64,000 bases of DNA from positions 53,643,920-53,707,919 of the forward strand of contig OY282606.1 of NCBI GenBank assembly GCA_958298945.1, written 5' to 3'. Shown in pieces: positions 55,701-57,824 of this stretch. Position 1 is the stretch's first letter; each line of letters begins with the position of its first letter. Below the pieces are notes generated by a model, which made no database searches, was not told the DNA's origin, and worked only from the letters and a program-made list of their open reading frames with translations. Origin of the DNA: Atherix ibis (taxonomy: Eukaryota; Arthropoda; Insecta; Diptera; Athericidae). Both the position numbers and the translations under genes were made by a program.

Positions 55701-56637
55701 AACTGCGCGAAAAATAAGCAGTAGAATAGCTGCAGCGGATCGATCATGTGCTAAGCGAAGACAAGTGTACCGACATCTTTCCGCACGTGCGGTGTGCAAA
55801 TCATTACAAGAATATAAGTAAAAAAATTATGTTAAGCTCAAATATTTATGATGCTGAAAAATTTTTAAAAGTGTAGGAATATAAATCAGATAATTTTAAT
55901 CATTCTTAAATATTTAATATCATTTAATTAAAAAAATATATACTCTTTAAGACATACATAGTATTAATGTATAAAATATTTAATAGAAAAATAATATAGC
56001 ATTTTTATATTTCCAATAAATTTTCATAAAGGTAAAGAGTCTAGAATAGACTGAAAATATAAATGTTCGAAAATTATGATTAATAATGATAACAAGAGAA
56101 ATTAAACGATAAAGTCTTCTTTTCTTGGTACAAATAATAAACATAAATAATATTCTTATAACTAAGTATACGTTAGTGGTCTTATATTATTTTATATTAA
56201 CCAAAATGGTTATTTAAACGCATTTGTATAGTACAATGTATTTATATTAGTAAATACATACAAAAATAGTTAATTGTCTGCCAGTTTTGAAACTCTGATA
56301 TGATTATTATTATTATTGTATGAGTAGAATTACCATTCAAAATGAAATAAATTTACTATTCACACACTTCATAGCCATACATATATATATATATATAGAT
56401 GCATATTGTTTTATTTTTAAACATACCTTAGACCAGGCACAGCAGTTGCGATGGAGCCATCCTTTAAGATCCAAGTCACTATTGGTGGTGGATTTCCATG
56501 GGCTGAGCAGGATATCTGCGATCCAGTATCATTGCTAAACAACAGCCTCGGCGGTGGTTCGTGAATAAATGTTGGTACACGTAGTCCATTATTGGCTTTC
56601 GTTGAGGGCAAAGAATCTCCTAATAGAACCAGCACAT
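7524..56637 (-). CDS. Dscam-like: Dscam-like cell-adhesion receptor gene, 31 exons, 5' and 3' incomplete
   Basis: Predicted single-pass surface receptor of the Dscam immunoglobulin family, which in insects acts in homophilic recognition and neurite self-avoidance or layering. I joined 31 exons by hand: 6,079 coding bases, about 2,026 residues, all junctions GT/AG and in frame. The order is Ig1-9, FN3 1-4, Ig10, FN3 5-6, a membrane span near FSTLIVGVIITIVILLTALI, then a tail of about 365 residues with tyrosine motifs such as SPYATF. This is the canonical Dscam architecture and length. Each Ig exon is single copy, so it is not the hypervariable Dscam1, and no duplicated Ig7 exon as in Dscam2 was seen. 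I favour a Dscam3/Dscam4 orthologue, Dscam3 tentatively. The signal-peptide exon and final exon lie outside the window or were not recognised. Five introns exceed 6 kb and carry nearly all the transposons. Confidence 0.95.
7722..9309. other. Dscam intron 30-31, unique AT-rich part
   Basis: No coding potential or repeat structure recognised. Poly-T runs and scattered microsatellite-like AT only. Confidence 0.55.
9310..9500 (+). mobile_element. DD41D mariner-type transposase fragment, C-terminal
   Basis: Plus-strand translation gives SWSCDLTPSEFFLWAYMKDK, matching the third-catalytic-residue region of DD41D transposases (usual form CDLTPLDFFLWGYVK). The catalytic Asp is Glu here. Only about 190 bases survive, with stops soon after. 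Confidence 0.65.
9965..10860 (+). repeat. Two diverged copies of a ~290 bp unit
   Basis: 9965-10250 and about 10580-10860 share ordered blocks: TGTATAGAT, TAGTTTTTGTAA, AATTTAAACAT, TTTTGTAGACTTTC and CATGAA...GCATA. The copies are direct repeats about 610 bases apart and heavily diverged. It may be an old tandem duplication or two copies of an unnamed short element. Confidence 0.55.
10713..10755 (+). repeat. 22 bp tandem duplication
   Basis: GGCCGTACTTAATAATATTT occurs twice head to tail, separated by one base, inside the second copy of the diverged unit. Exact match, so recent. Confidence 0.85.
12075..12897 (+). mobile_element. Mariner derivative with left end duplicated in inverted form, copy 1
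   Basis: Starts TA/CGAGGTCTGTTCAAAAAGTA. The right ~225 bases (12673-12897) are the reverse complement of the family's left end, including its 5' leader and the start of the transposase, instead of the normal right end. The left arm is cut to ~130 bases. Between them is transposase core on the plus strand: VITSDESWVYDYN, LLTVFFDCRGVVHYEF, then a frameshifted HHDNAPA region. The first catalytic Asp survives. Confidence 0.85.
12898..14709. other. Dscam intron 30-31, AT-rich part near exon 30
   Basis: No gene or mobile element recognised. Open frames on either strand here are Phe/Leu/Lys-rich and match nothing. An AATAAA on the minus strand at 14513-14508 could serve a retained-intron transcript. 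Confidence 0.5.
14706..14711 (-). promoter_or_regulatory. In-frame stop overlapping the exon 30 splice donor
   Basis: The exon 30 donor AG/GTAG reads AGG TAG in the Dscam frame, so intron retention would add one Arg and stop. A minus-strand AATAAA lies about 195 bases further on, at 14513-14508. This could create a tail about 66 residues or more shorter. In such AT-rich DNA the AATAAA may be chance. Confidence 0.5.
14710..14878 (-). CDS. Dscam-like: Dscam-like exon 30: cytoplasmic tail, distal
   Basis: Acceptor TTTTCGTCCAG, donor AACAG/GTAGTT. It encodes DSSTESNNDQSSPVERRNN, TPRHITSDVRAARTRGHQ and SQSMDLIRPGSNN. If spliced, the last two bases join exon 31 to give Ser; if the intron is retained, the frame reads Arg then TAG at once. 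A rich set of codons and the phase match support the exon despite its lack of an ATG start. Confidence 0.9.
15008..15565 (-). CDS. Dscam-like: Dscam-like exon 29: cytoplasmic tail, main part
   Basis: Acceptor GGTTTTGCCAG, donor AGAG/GTAAGT. At 558 bases it is the longest exon. It encodes EMYEISPYATFSVSGG (tyrosines in a conserved-looking Dscam tail motif), TLDYTMQFKTFGHPEG, NPGFGHIKSKSSWHKQRYY, and a Ser/His/Lys-rich low-complexity stretch ending TYRVPVKSSR. The tail probably binds cytoplasmic adaptors, but no partner can be assigned from sequence alone. Confidence 0.94.
15646..15809 (-). CDS. Dscam-like: Dscam-like exon 28: cytoplasmic tail, membrane-proximal
   Basis: Acceptor TATTTCTGCAG, donor TCAG/GTAAGT. 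It encodes ALIIRHRRALCGPISEG: the end of the span followed by a basic stop-transfer cluster (RHRR), then ALPTDFKEEHENRRNQQV and SASPVKTVDKANDS. Confidence 0.93.
15950..16259 (-). CDS. Dscam-like: Dscam-like exon 27: end of FN3-6 and transmembrane segment
   Basis: Acceptor TTTCTGCAATAAAG, donor CTAAC/GTAAGT. It encodes GEIRWTVVTSDISNAEE, NLIFCDFLPAKWYQLKIS, the juxtamembrane GITIPPPAVFPSEGDL, then the hydrophobic FSTLIVGVIITIVILLT. The membrane span is completed by the first residues of exon 28. Confidence 0.95.
16356..16481 (-). CDS. Dscam-like: Dscam-like exon 26: FN3-6, first part
   Basis: Acceptor CTTCCCTTAG, donor TTAG/GTACGC. It encodes VSQAPDDIEFVTANSTCV, NLKLSSWNNGGCPINHFS and IEHRPL. 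Confidence 0.94.
16561..16935 (-). CDS. Dscam-like: Dscam-like exon 25: end of Ig10 and FN3-5
   Basis: Acceptor AATTTGCAG, donor AAAG/GTAATT. It encodes VEVSLSGNYTCSANNLFG (second Ig10 cysteine), then FN3-5: PPQVLIQYASVESIRISW, DDGGAPLQGYTISHR, QYIIKMSAHNLVGDGQAS. The 57 bp intron upstream is the shortest in the gene. Confidence 0.95.
16993..17172 (-). CDS. Dscam-like: Dscam-like exon 24: Ig10, first part
   Basis: Acceptor CGTGAATAG, donor CACA/GTAAGT. It encodes APARIASFSQTIRKAVGTP, the Ig10 cysteine in VLECLAVGNPTPRARW, then DRPVTFSPFYEITTDG. In Dscam1 the transmembrane exon nearer the 3' end is alternative; nothing like that is seen here. Confidence 0.93.
17292..17447 (-). CDS. Dscam-like: Dscam-like exon 23: FN3-4, remainder
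   Basis: Acceptor CATATTCTAG, donor CGAG/GTTAGA. It encodes HMVRVDEYGYPVLFESRG and NQMYEFWVSASTSVGEGEP. A 6.8 kb intron with two mariner copies precedes it. Confidence 0.95.
17448..18575. other. Dscam intron 22-23, part without recognised elements
   Basis: AT-rich intron sequence between exon 23 and a mariner copy. Nothing recognised. Confidence 0.55.
18576..19494 (-). mobile_element. Mariner element, second family, internally deleted
   Basis: Bounded by TA and inverted termini TTGGGTTGTCCGGGAAGTA and TACCTTTCGGACAACCCAA. At 919 bp it is shorter than the usual ~1.3 kb. It lies in the same orientation as Dscam. The N-terminal half is frameshifted and the C-terminal half is open. Confidence 0.9.
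18655..19044 (-). pseudogene. Mariner transposase fragment with collapsed catalytic core
   Basis: Reads RRIEVYDLLLKRQENNQF, IITGDEKW, then directly DNAKPHTSLTTRQKLLEL, LPYPPYFPDRTPSDYHLF and QPERWQRVLYQTGQN. The stretch that normally separates the first Asp (GDE) from the second (HDNA) is missing, so two active-site residues are now side by side. The third Asp (PSD) is kept. Open for 129 codons but cannot be active. Confidence 0.88.
19497..21782. other. Dscam intron 22-23, AT-rich part
   Basis: About 2.3 kb with no gene. It contains a 28 bp perfect palindrome at 20985-21012 and two related T/A-rich blocks near 20740-20790 and 20830-20900 (ACTTTTTTTTATTTTAT...CTTTAGGCAC...AAAGTCAAA), a diverged direct repeat. 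Confidence 0.55.
20985..21012. repeat. 28 bp perfect palindrome
   Basis: Arms AGTATTGTAGTATA meet without a spacer and are exactly self-complementary. Confidence 0.9.
21783..22641 (+). mobile_element. Mariner derivative with left end duplicated in inverted form, copy 2
   Basis: Flanked by TA on both sides. Left arm about 21783-21986 and right arm about 22440-22641 are inverted copies of the same family left end (long inverted repeat of ~200 bp). The middle is transposase core on the plus strand: SFQWKLPYEPRPKKVRQ, VVHHEFLPQGRTVNKEYYL, QKRPDLWNNKNWHLHHKN (second Asp to Lys) and QAPCDFFLFPKQI. It then jumps into the inverted left end at CCCGAAAC/AGATTC. Same junction as copies 1 and 3. Confidence 0.88.
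22642..24255. other. Dscam intron 22-23 next to exon 22, with an unidentified GC-richer block
   Basis: 22650-23340 is visibly less AT-rich than the surrounding intron and has the look of a decayed mobile element, but no domain could be recognised on either strand. 23340-24255 is ordinary AT-rich intron. Confidence 0.45.
24256..24564 (-). CDS. Dscam-like: Dscam-like exon 22: end of FN3-3 and start of FN3-4
   Basis: Acceptor AATGTTTACAG, donor AAGG/GTAAGT. It encodes DFSSKLEIKRTFNLETYL, NYSVRVLAYTSSGDGAP, the linker DDVPDAPANIKAAALTAD and ISWLPPQHRNGIITHYTVY. Confidence 0.95.
24759..24902 (-). CDS. Dscam-like: Dscam-like exon 21: FN3-3, first part
   Basis: Acceptor AATATTAAG, donor CGAA/GTACGT. 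It encodes VPEAPPQNVNCSALSSQS, IKISWQEPPLQYHGGIIQG and YKILYRPIV. It lacks an ATG start and was placed from domain continuity and phase. Confidence 0.91.
24995..25250 (-). CDS. Dscam-like: Dscam-like exon 20: FN3-2, remainder
   Basis: Acceptor CGTATTCGCAG, donor GGAG/GTATAC. It encodes IPARESWNGELIGYIVNCSE, LRKYTRYSIMVTAVNGFG and GPWSAPVYGTTLEG. Confidence 0.94.
25493..25703 (-). CDS. Dscam-like: Dscam-like exon 19: end of FN3-1 and start of FN3-2
   Basis: Acceptor AATCTTAAAAG, donor TGGCAG/GTAGGA. It encodes SFDNDLREHATITGLNPA, TTYLVRMQAINEIEKSQF, then the linker EEAPTEAPSNIQVQ and LIVTWQ opening FN3-2. Confidence 0.94.
25837..26065 (-). CDS. Dscam-like: Dscam-like exon 18: FN3-1, first part
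   Basis: Acceptor GGATGGCAG (weak pyrimidine tract, but the phase fits and family sequence starts here), donor AAAAAG/GTTAGA. It encodes ERPDTPSNLEVFEVSSRS, VKLSWRRPFDGNSPV and YIVQYQPLKFLQSH, the first half of the first fibronectin III domain. Confidence 0.93.
26136..26429 (-). CDS. Dscam-like: Dscam-like exon 17: complete Ig9
   Basis: Acceptor TTGTTTGTAG, donor CAAG/GTACTC. One exon holds the whole Ig9: EPARFEESARNISSKR, cysteine in LACHAKGDDP, tryptophan in ILWTHNNG, and the second cysteine in YKCIAENPYGR. Confidence 0.96.
26526..26678 (-). CDS. Dscam-like: Dscam-like exon 16: Ig8, second half
   Basis: Acceptor CTTTTTCCAG, donor AATG/GTAATG. It encodes DKVSKDFKKLTMKNNSLIV and the second Ig8 cysteine in YYMCQANNNIGNGLKK, ending INVN. 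Confidence 0.93.
26891..27010 (-). CDS. Dscam-like: Dscam-like exon 15: Ig8, first half
   Basis: Acceptor TATTTTCCAG, donor CAAG/GTACGT. It encodes APRWTYEPMDAAIMLGN, the Ig8 cysteine in INCEAEGYPLP and the tryptophan in IAWFKGQ. Confidence 0.93.
27184..27319 (-). CDS. Dscam-like: Dscam-like exon 14: Ig7, second half
   Basis: Acceptor CGTGATATAG, donor AGAG/GTAAAA. It encodes VSETKGDFFSLLVFTDIS and the second Ig7 cysteine in YTCFATNSAAKVNYTAELL. It starts at a codon boundary and contains no ATG start, so it was placed from domain continuity and splice sites. Confidence 0.92.
27433..27578 (-). CDS. Dscam-like: Dscam-like exon 13: Ig7, first half
   Basis: Acceptor TTTTTGATAG, donor CTTCAG/GTAATA. 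It encodes PPVIEPFKFPKNLQEGGR, the Ig7 cysteine in ISCTVSSGD and the tryptophan in FTWRKDGS. Its neighbouring introns are only 124 and 113 bp, so no mutually exclusive Ig7 exon of the Dscam2 kind fits beside it. Confidence 0.95.
27703..27852 (-). CDS. Dscam-like: Dscam-like exon 12: Ig6, second half
   Basis: Acceptor CATTTCCAG, donor AATA/GTAAGA. It encodes SHYVVSSVQEGGYLKIKV and the second Ig6 cysteine in YTCIVRSRTGEEARRD. Confidence 0.95.
28094..28225 (-). CDS. Dscam-like: Dscam-like exon 11: Ig6, first half
   Basis: Acceptor TTGTTTCAG, donor TCAA/GTAAAA. It encodes PPYVRAIGPIKAIAGEDI, the Ig6 cysteine in INCPFSGYP and the tryptophan in IRWEKVHQE. It follows the 7.4 kb intron filled with mariner-type elements. 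Confidence 0.95.
28693..29476 (-). mobile_element. Mariner derivative with duplicated left end, copy 3, chimeric terminus
   Basis: Oriented on the minus strand. The arm at 28693-28900 starts TA/CGAGGTCTG and is joined to transposase core at the same point (TTCCCGAAAC/AGATT) as copies 1 and 2. The core reads SFQWKLPHEPRPKKSRQ, LLTVFFDCKDVVHHEFLPQ, QKRPDL. The other arm (about 29310-29447) carries the family's subterminal sequence but ends in the terminus of the second mariner family (ATTAAGTTGTTCGGAAAGTA). Confidence 0.82.
29479..30358 (-). mobile_element. Mariner element, second family, 3' truncated
   Basis: Right boundary is the terminal repeat ending CAACCCAA/TA at 30358. The minus strand encodes KWVEKFQSGNFNLEDAQRSG, an HTH segment (LITTREIAERLNLLNLTVHD), LLLKRQENGQFWRRIITGDEK (first Asp) and CYLFGGISKASFILSFYRAT in a shifted frame. 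It stops before the second and third catalytic residues, where it abuts the chimeric end of copy 3. Confidence 0.85.
30560..31440 (-). mobile_element. DD41D mariner-type element, degenerate
   Basis: Minus-strand pieces: TISFIDKAHFWF (first catalytic region, normally SDEAHF), VDMWFQQDGEICHTARKT (second Asp), and GLCDLTRLDYFLWDYV (third Asp). There are 41 residues between the last two, which defines DD41D. Stops and frameshifts throughout. Ends not resolved. Confidence 0.75.
32130..32800 (+). mobile_element. DD41D mariner-type element, badly decayed
   Basis: Plus-strand pieces: TTTRACTGRAAENIASVTKSV and SVSRRSQ (N-terminal region), VFIFSEEAHFLSDGYVNKQN (first catalytic region with Asp to Glu), and LWAGGIIGSIFF. 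The rest of the catalytic core is missing. It lies directly before another DD41D copy. Confidence 0.65.
32995..33060. repeat. 27 bp inverted repeat inside a mariner-type copy
   Basis: Arms 32995-33021 and 33034-33060 pair with one G/T-type mismatch around a 12-base loop. The right arm is an inverted duplicate of the element's own N-terminal codons. Confidence 0.9.
33268..33612 (+). pseudogene. DD41D transposase C-terminal fragment
   Basis: Open for 114 codons: VDLDNIWFQQNGATCHTAR has Asn at the second catalytic position (normally QQDGA). RYDLTPLDHFLWGYLKSL keeps the third Asp. Ends RSRGGHLNNVLFRT, the usual C-terminus. Internal deletion upstream of LTPLD also removes several residues of the spacer. 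Confidence 0.85.
33719..35585. other. Dscam intron 10-11 next to exon 10
   Basis: Starts with a short repeat of the DD41D terminus (ATCATATCATT occurs again at about 33735). The rest is AT-rich intron with no gene recognised. Confidence 0.5.
35586..35790 (-). CDS. Dscam-like: Dscam-like exon 10: Ig5, second half
   Basis: Acceptor TTTTGAATAG, donor TATG/GTACGT. It encodes FTWLLDLQPIMDVSSLHRF, AIGQFVDSAGDVVSHLN and the second Ig5 cysteine in YKCIASNSMG. Confidence 0.95.
35975..36075 (-). CDS. Dscam-like: Dscam-like exon 9: Ig5, first half
   Basis: Acceptor TTATCAATAG, donor CCACAG/GTATGT. It encodes TIPEMIYQFIEQNVRPGQ and the Ig5 cysteine in LKCSASGFPPPQ. A 6.2 kb intron rich in retrotransposon sequence separates it from exon 8. 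Confidence 0.94.
36076..37439. other. Dscam intron 8-9 next to exon 9
   Basis: AT-rich intron. No gene or element recognised. Confidence 0.55.
37440..37950 (+). mobile_element. Possible reverse transcriptase scrap
   Basis: Plus-strand translation YNSMRDFGI followed by EKPMKLTNL resembles the RT phrase found in several non-LTR elements (LYNSMRELGVPEKLVRL-like). No catalytic box. A 33 bp direct repeat (TCTATAAAGCCTTTATTAA start) lies at 37707-37739 and 37751-37783. Confidence 0.35.
37955..38133. repeat. 55 bp inverted repeat, 69 bp spacer
   Basis: Arms 37955-38009 and 38079-38133 are complementary over 55 bases with about five mismatches. The inner 22 bases around ACCATATGTGTACTCCATAT match exactly. 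The spacer is unrelated to other repeats in the window. Confidence 0.88.
38916..39452 (-). pseudogene. RNase H domain of I-type element, open frame
   Basis: 178 codons open. Shows RLLFTDAGTDTDATSFSIV (first Asp), a Glu in YEELWSIETAIGIA, NIFSDSLAALKAI (Asp), and WIPGHLGIVGNESADKLAGE (His and Asp). These are the expected RNase H active-site positions, so this domain has stayed intact while the RT core was lost. No free-standing start is implied; it was part of ORF2. Confidence 0.85.
40290..40352. repeat. 26 bp perfect inverted repeat, 11 bp loop
   Basis: Arms 40290-40315 and 40327-40352 are exact reverse complements (arm core GGATATGGAAGGGTGTATAA). It lies inside the I-type element's endonuclease region. 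Confidence 0.93.
40716..40967 (+). promoter_or_regulatory. Heat-shock-like promoter cassette (HSE motifs and TATA box)
   Basis: On the plus strand, TTCTGGAA at 40744-40751, a GAAG at 40759, TTCCAGAG at 40768 and 40788, and TTCGGAATATTC at 40804-40815 form paired GAA/TTC blocks of the heat-shock-element type. TATAAATA follows at 40835-40842, in the context CCGGAGCGGTATAAATACAA, which resembles fly hsp core promoters. TCACTC at 40868-40873 is a fair initiator. A leader-like A-rich stretch follows, cut by a mariner at 40969 and seemingly resuming at 41783. No heat-shock coding region follows. It could be a solo LTR with an HSE-type promoter: TGTAACGAAA at 40716 might be an LTR start. Confidence 0.5.
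40969..41780 (-). mobile_element. Mariner, first family, internally deleted but with normal ends
   Basis: Minus-strand copy. The right side carries the family left end with start of transposase (RICIKFCVKNKINCADAFRM, RSNVYRWCKMFSEGRED). A deletion then joins it to QKRPDLWKNKNWLLHHDNAP (second Asp kept) in another frame, and on to LKSPMKGRRYATIEEIKT and NDFLKCFED. Termini are diverged (AACGAGGTCTG, CAGACCTTG/TA). It interrupts the leader of the heat-shock-like cassette. Confidence 0.88.
40981..41087 (+). repeat. Tandem duplication at the mariner 3' end
   Basis: AAGTATCGCGAATTTTG followed by GCCCCTTCAAAGTAATCCCC and ACCACATATT appears twice in a row. The first copy has a T-run inserted. It duplicates the element terminus with the end of the transposase frame. 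Confidence 0.85.
41781..42276. other. Dscam intron 8-9 next to exon 8
   Basis: 41783-41880 (GTAGATAAACATCGAAAATA, ...GACAAACAAACTC) looks like the continuation of the leader started at 40.87 kb. The rest is AT-rich intron with no gene. Confidence 0.45.
42277..42404 (-). CDS. Dscam-like: Dscam-like exon 8: Ig4, second half
   Basis: Acceptor AATATATAG, donor GGTG/GTAAGT. It encodes NIRMLSMTSLLIHGVGRRDKG and the second Ig4 cysteine in YQCLVNN, then AELKLG. A rival acceptor 6 bases downstream (TATAAG) would also stay in frame and drop two residues; I prefer the upstream one because NIR fits family spacing. Confidence 0.92.
42713..42936 (-). CDS. Dscam-like: Dscam-like exon 7: end of Ig3 and first half of Ig4
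   Basis: Acceptor CACTTTCAG, donor GTACGT. It begins ICQASNQFGEQRIEIR (second Ig3 cysteine), continues SVHILPQVQIVNSGGTA, and holds the Ig4 cysteine in FNCSVTG and the tryptophan in EWLHNGKP. The last codon is split with exon 8. Confidence 0.94.
43086..43107. repeat. 22 bp perfect palindrome
   Basis: CATTGATGATA meets its exact reverse complement without a spacer, inside Dscam intron 6-7. Confidence 0.9.
43272..43389 (-). CDS. Dscam-like: Dscam-like exon 6: Ig3, second half
   Basis: Acceptor TTTATGCAG, donor AAGTGG/GTTAGT. It encodes WFRVSDSGALYPIPSSQR and LLLIKNADDRDTGKW. The Ig3 region that is a large alternative array in Dscam1 is represented by this single exon. Confidence 0.94.
43467..43587 (-). 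CDS. Dscam-like: Dscam-like exon 5: Ig3, first half
   Basis: Acceptor CCTTTCAAAG, donor TTCAC/GTAAAT. It encodes APRTNQKPVIELSVERG, then the Ig3 cysteine in VHLPCNIQGNPLPIF. The last Thr codon is completed in exon 6. Confidence 0.93.
43655..43804 (-). CDS. Dscam-like: Dscam-like exon 4: Ig2, second half
   Basis: Acceptor TTGTTTACAG, donor AAAAG/GTATGG. It encodes GRFIVLSTFGDLYIRT and the second Ig2 cysteine in EKISCLTTNTLNGER. In Dscam1 the matching region is one of the alternative-exon arrays; here one copy is seen, with introns of 72 and 67 bp on either side leaving no room for others. Confidence 0.95.
43877..44038 (-). CDS. Dscam-like: Dscam-like exon 3: Ig2, first half
   Basis: Acceptor GTAACTGTAG, donor ACAG/GTGAGT. 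It encodes VLRRHYQVHVEST, the Ig2 cysteine in ALIKCVIPEYVRPY, and the tryptophan in SSWQRGDE. Phase matches exons 2 and 4. Confidence 0.95.
44149..44291 (-). CDS. Dscam-like: Dscam-like exon 2: Ig1, second half
   Basis: Acceptor TATAATATAG, donor GTATTT. It encodes QTPGNGTLYFPQF, then the second Ig1 cysteine in TYRCRASNEVG, ending VYVHA. It completes the Arg codon begun in exon 1, 12.1 kb upstream. No ATG-initiated open frame marks it; it was found by reading the minus strand for the missing half of Ig1. Confidence 0.93.
44292..45802. other. Dscam intron 1-2 next to exon 2
   Basis: AT-rich intron with no gene recognised. A B-box-like GGTTTGAGTCC on the minus strand near 45500 has no tRNA fold. 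Confidence 0.5.
45803..47069 (-). mobile_element. DD41D mariner-type element, nearly full length
   Basis: Termini GGGTTTTCGAATAAGAGTGA and TACTCTTATTGGAAAACTC are inverted repeats, flanked by TA-rich target sites. At ~1.27 kb it is the best preserved DD41D copy here and gives the reference for the deletions in the copy at 32.8 kb. Same orientation as Dscam. Confidence 0.9.
45909..46968 (-). pseudogene. DD41D mariner-type transposase pseudogene
   Basis: Starts MERYTQEQRLQIIQFYYQNN at 46968, followed by FRALLPFYARNNRPTVHAIR, SIPRRSQELGLSQTTT, then a deletion with frameshift near 46655. It continues FADFVLEQFENDNDFFKK, IIFSDEAHFHLSGAVNKQN (first Asp) and TVWCGFWSGGIIGPYFFR. It shifts again near 46340, has a stop just before QDGATCHTAR (second Asp), then YDLTPLDYFLWGYLKSLVF (third Asp) and RSRGGHLNDVLFRT. 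All three catalytic codons remain, with 41 residues between the last two, but the frame is broken. Confidence 0.9.
47070..47955. other. Dscam intron 1-2, AT-rich part
   Basis: No gene or element recognised. Confidence 0.55.
47960..48500 (+). repeat. Degenerate array of AGTGCTTGGAGAAGGAG-like units
   Basis: About 15 imperfect units of the form (ATA)TAGTGCT(T/C)GGAGAAGGAG(T), spaced roughly 25-45 bases, often joined by GAGCGATATAGTG-like links. It is clearly more GC-rich than the flanks. Units are too irregular for a recent satellite. Open frames across it on the minus strand (Leu/Ser-rich) follow from the repeat and are not genes. It may be a piece of an LTR or other element. Confidence 0.65.
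48505..49214. other. Dscam intron 1-2, AT-rich part
   Basis: No gene or element recognised. Confidence 0.55.
49215..50508 (+). mobile_element. Mariner (DD34D), third family
   Basis: Right terminus GGATTTAAGCTTATACACCT GG/TA at 50508. The expected matching left terminus is not clear near 49215, where CCGGGTATCCGGGTACTCGG is found instead. The leader GGTCATAGATGGCGCGAGTG and start codon at 49398 fit a mariner. Opposite orientation to Dscam. Confidence 0.82.
49398..50432 (+). pseudogene. Mariner transposase pseudogene, third family
   Basis: Begins MSSFVPEKEYLREALLFYF and KSHRMLMEVYGDSALSETTC, with a CRDWFRRFK HTH-linked segment, then several frameshifts. The first catalytic box reads IVTGN followed by a stop (normally GDE), so Asp is lost. 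The second, FLHDNAPSQTSK, and the third, YSPDLAPSDYYLF, are intact. Ends LPERWEKCIASKGKYFE. Confidence 0.9.
50509..53743. other. Dscam intron 1-2, long AT-rich part
   Basis: About 3.2 kb with no gene recognised on either strand. It contains the strong inverted repeat at 51768-51836. Lys/Ile/Asn-rich open frames (for example near 53000) are compositional. Confidence 0.5.
51768..51836. repeat. 30 bp inverted repeat, 9 bp loop
   Basis: Arms 51768-51797 and 51807-51836 (GGTATTTCTTAGAATCTTTA... and its complement) pair with one mismatch. GAATTACAGCCCC occurs both before the left arm and in the loop, suggesting formation by template switching. Confidence 0.9.
53744..55040 (+). mobile_element. Mariner, first family, full-length reference copy
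   Basis: TA/CGAGGTCTGTTCAAAAAGTA at the left and TACTTTTTGAACAGGCCTCG/TA at the right; 1,297 bp. It is the only copy here with both normal ends and an undeleted body, and shows what the derivatives at 12.1, 21.8 and 28.7 kb have lost. Confidence 0.93.
53951..54983 (+). pseudogene. Mariner transposase pseudogene, first family
   Basis: Start MDQRICIKFCVKNKINCADA, then RSNVYRWYKMFSKGREDV and a frameshift near 54198. Continues LNFDQKQHRIHIAKELLDSV, RTGDKLWVYVYDVETKAQ (first Asp kept), another shift near 54510, HHDNALSHA (second Asp kept, other frame), then SPDLAPCDFFLFPKLKSPM (third Asp kept) and SKCFEDWKKSWHKC to a stop at 54983. About four frame breaks; not functional. Confidence 0.9.
55041..56426. 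other. Dscam intron 1-2 next to exon 1
   Basis: No gene recognised. 55660-55800 is a little less AT-rich (CTGGCTGCCTCTCCTACTGG) but has no recognisable content. (AT)n at 56381-56397. Confidence 0.5.
56427..56637 (-). CDS. Dscam-like: Dscam-like exon 1 of window: Ig1, first half
   Basis: Acceptor TTCTTAAACAG and donor AAG/GTATGT. It encodes the start of Ig1, with FSNDTGSQISCSAHGNPPP (first Ig cysteine in ISC) and WILKDG, ending VPGLR split across the junction. The exon opens inside a codon after an acceptor, so a signal-peptide exon must lie upstream; none was found up to 64000. Confidence 0.95.
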
Positions 56638-57824
56638 CTGTTTAAGAAAATTGAGAAATTGTTTGTTGTTCTGCCATTTTCTAGGCCCACTTATTGTTAT
56701 TGTTATATTTATTTATTTTTACAATTCTTTTCATTTAATGAATAAATATAGACGAATATATAATGGGTAGGGTTTCATCACCACCTTCGATATAATGACA
56801 AAAATCGCTACTTTTCATCGTCATTGTGCAATTTCTATTCTTCTCAGCTATTTTTGTTATCGTTTCATTTTTCGTTAAATGGGAATAGGAAATCCAAAGA
56901 AAAAACCTTAAATGGATACTTACATACTAAAAAAACTGCATATGTGTTCATTTCTGCTACTTATCGTGTGGATGGTATATCTGAAAAAAAAATAAAGATA
57001 ATATCACATAAGTTGTCATTACAAAGAGATTTTATCATTCTCATCCAGCAAGGATAAAATAACGTCAAGCATAGTTGGAACTTATTAACATGAACCATAC
57101 GTTCTTCAACAAAATCTTCTAATGTCTCCTAAATACTTCGACTATCCCTTAAACCAATATAATTCTTTAGCTCAACCCACATATCAAAAACAGACATTAA
57201 TTTTGGGTCACATCTACCGTACAACTTTTGACGCTTATTTGATTTTATAGCCTATCGTAGGCCGACGAATTTCTATGTATATACATACGAGTATGTACAT
57301 TAAAATATCATAGTTTCGTAGATATAATTTTGTTAAAAAAATTATATAAAAGATAATATATATTTATAAATACTATAAAAATGTATATATAATTTATCTA
57401 ATAGGAAATATTTGCACTAGATGTTATTGTCGCCAGAATTTTTTTAAATAGTTTTATATTTACATGGAGTTTTATATATGAAAAATTTAAAAATTTATTC
57501 ACGGTCTTAAAATTCAGTATAAGAACTTCCAATATAGGATAATTCAATAAAACAATAGAACTTATATTTTATAGTATTTATGTACGAAAAGCATTAGTCA
57601 CTCCAACCAAATAGCTTATAAGTTTCTGCCATACTCAGACTGTATGAAAATTAAAACGAGTATGATTTCATCGTTCAGCTCTAGAATATACTTTTCATAT
57701 CAGATCAAATCGGATCAGTTAAAAATGTTGTTAAAACTGAAGATCTCGATGAAGGTTTAACATCGTGGTTTCGTGAAATGATGCGCTCTGGGAATTTCGG
57801 TCAAGATAGGCTAAAGTTACGCTC
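56638..57824. other. Sequence upstream of Dscam exon 1
   Basis: AT-rich; intron, since exon 1 opens at an acceptor. No signal-peptide exon recognised on the minus strand. Confidence 0.5.
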
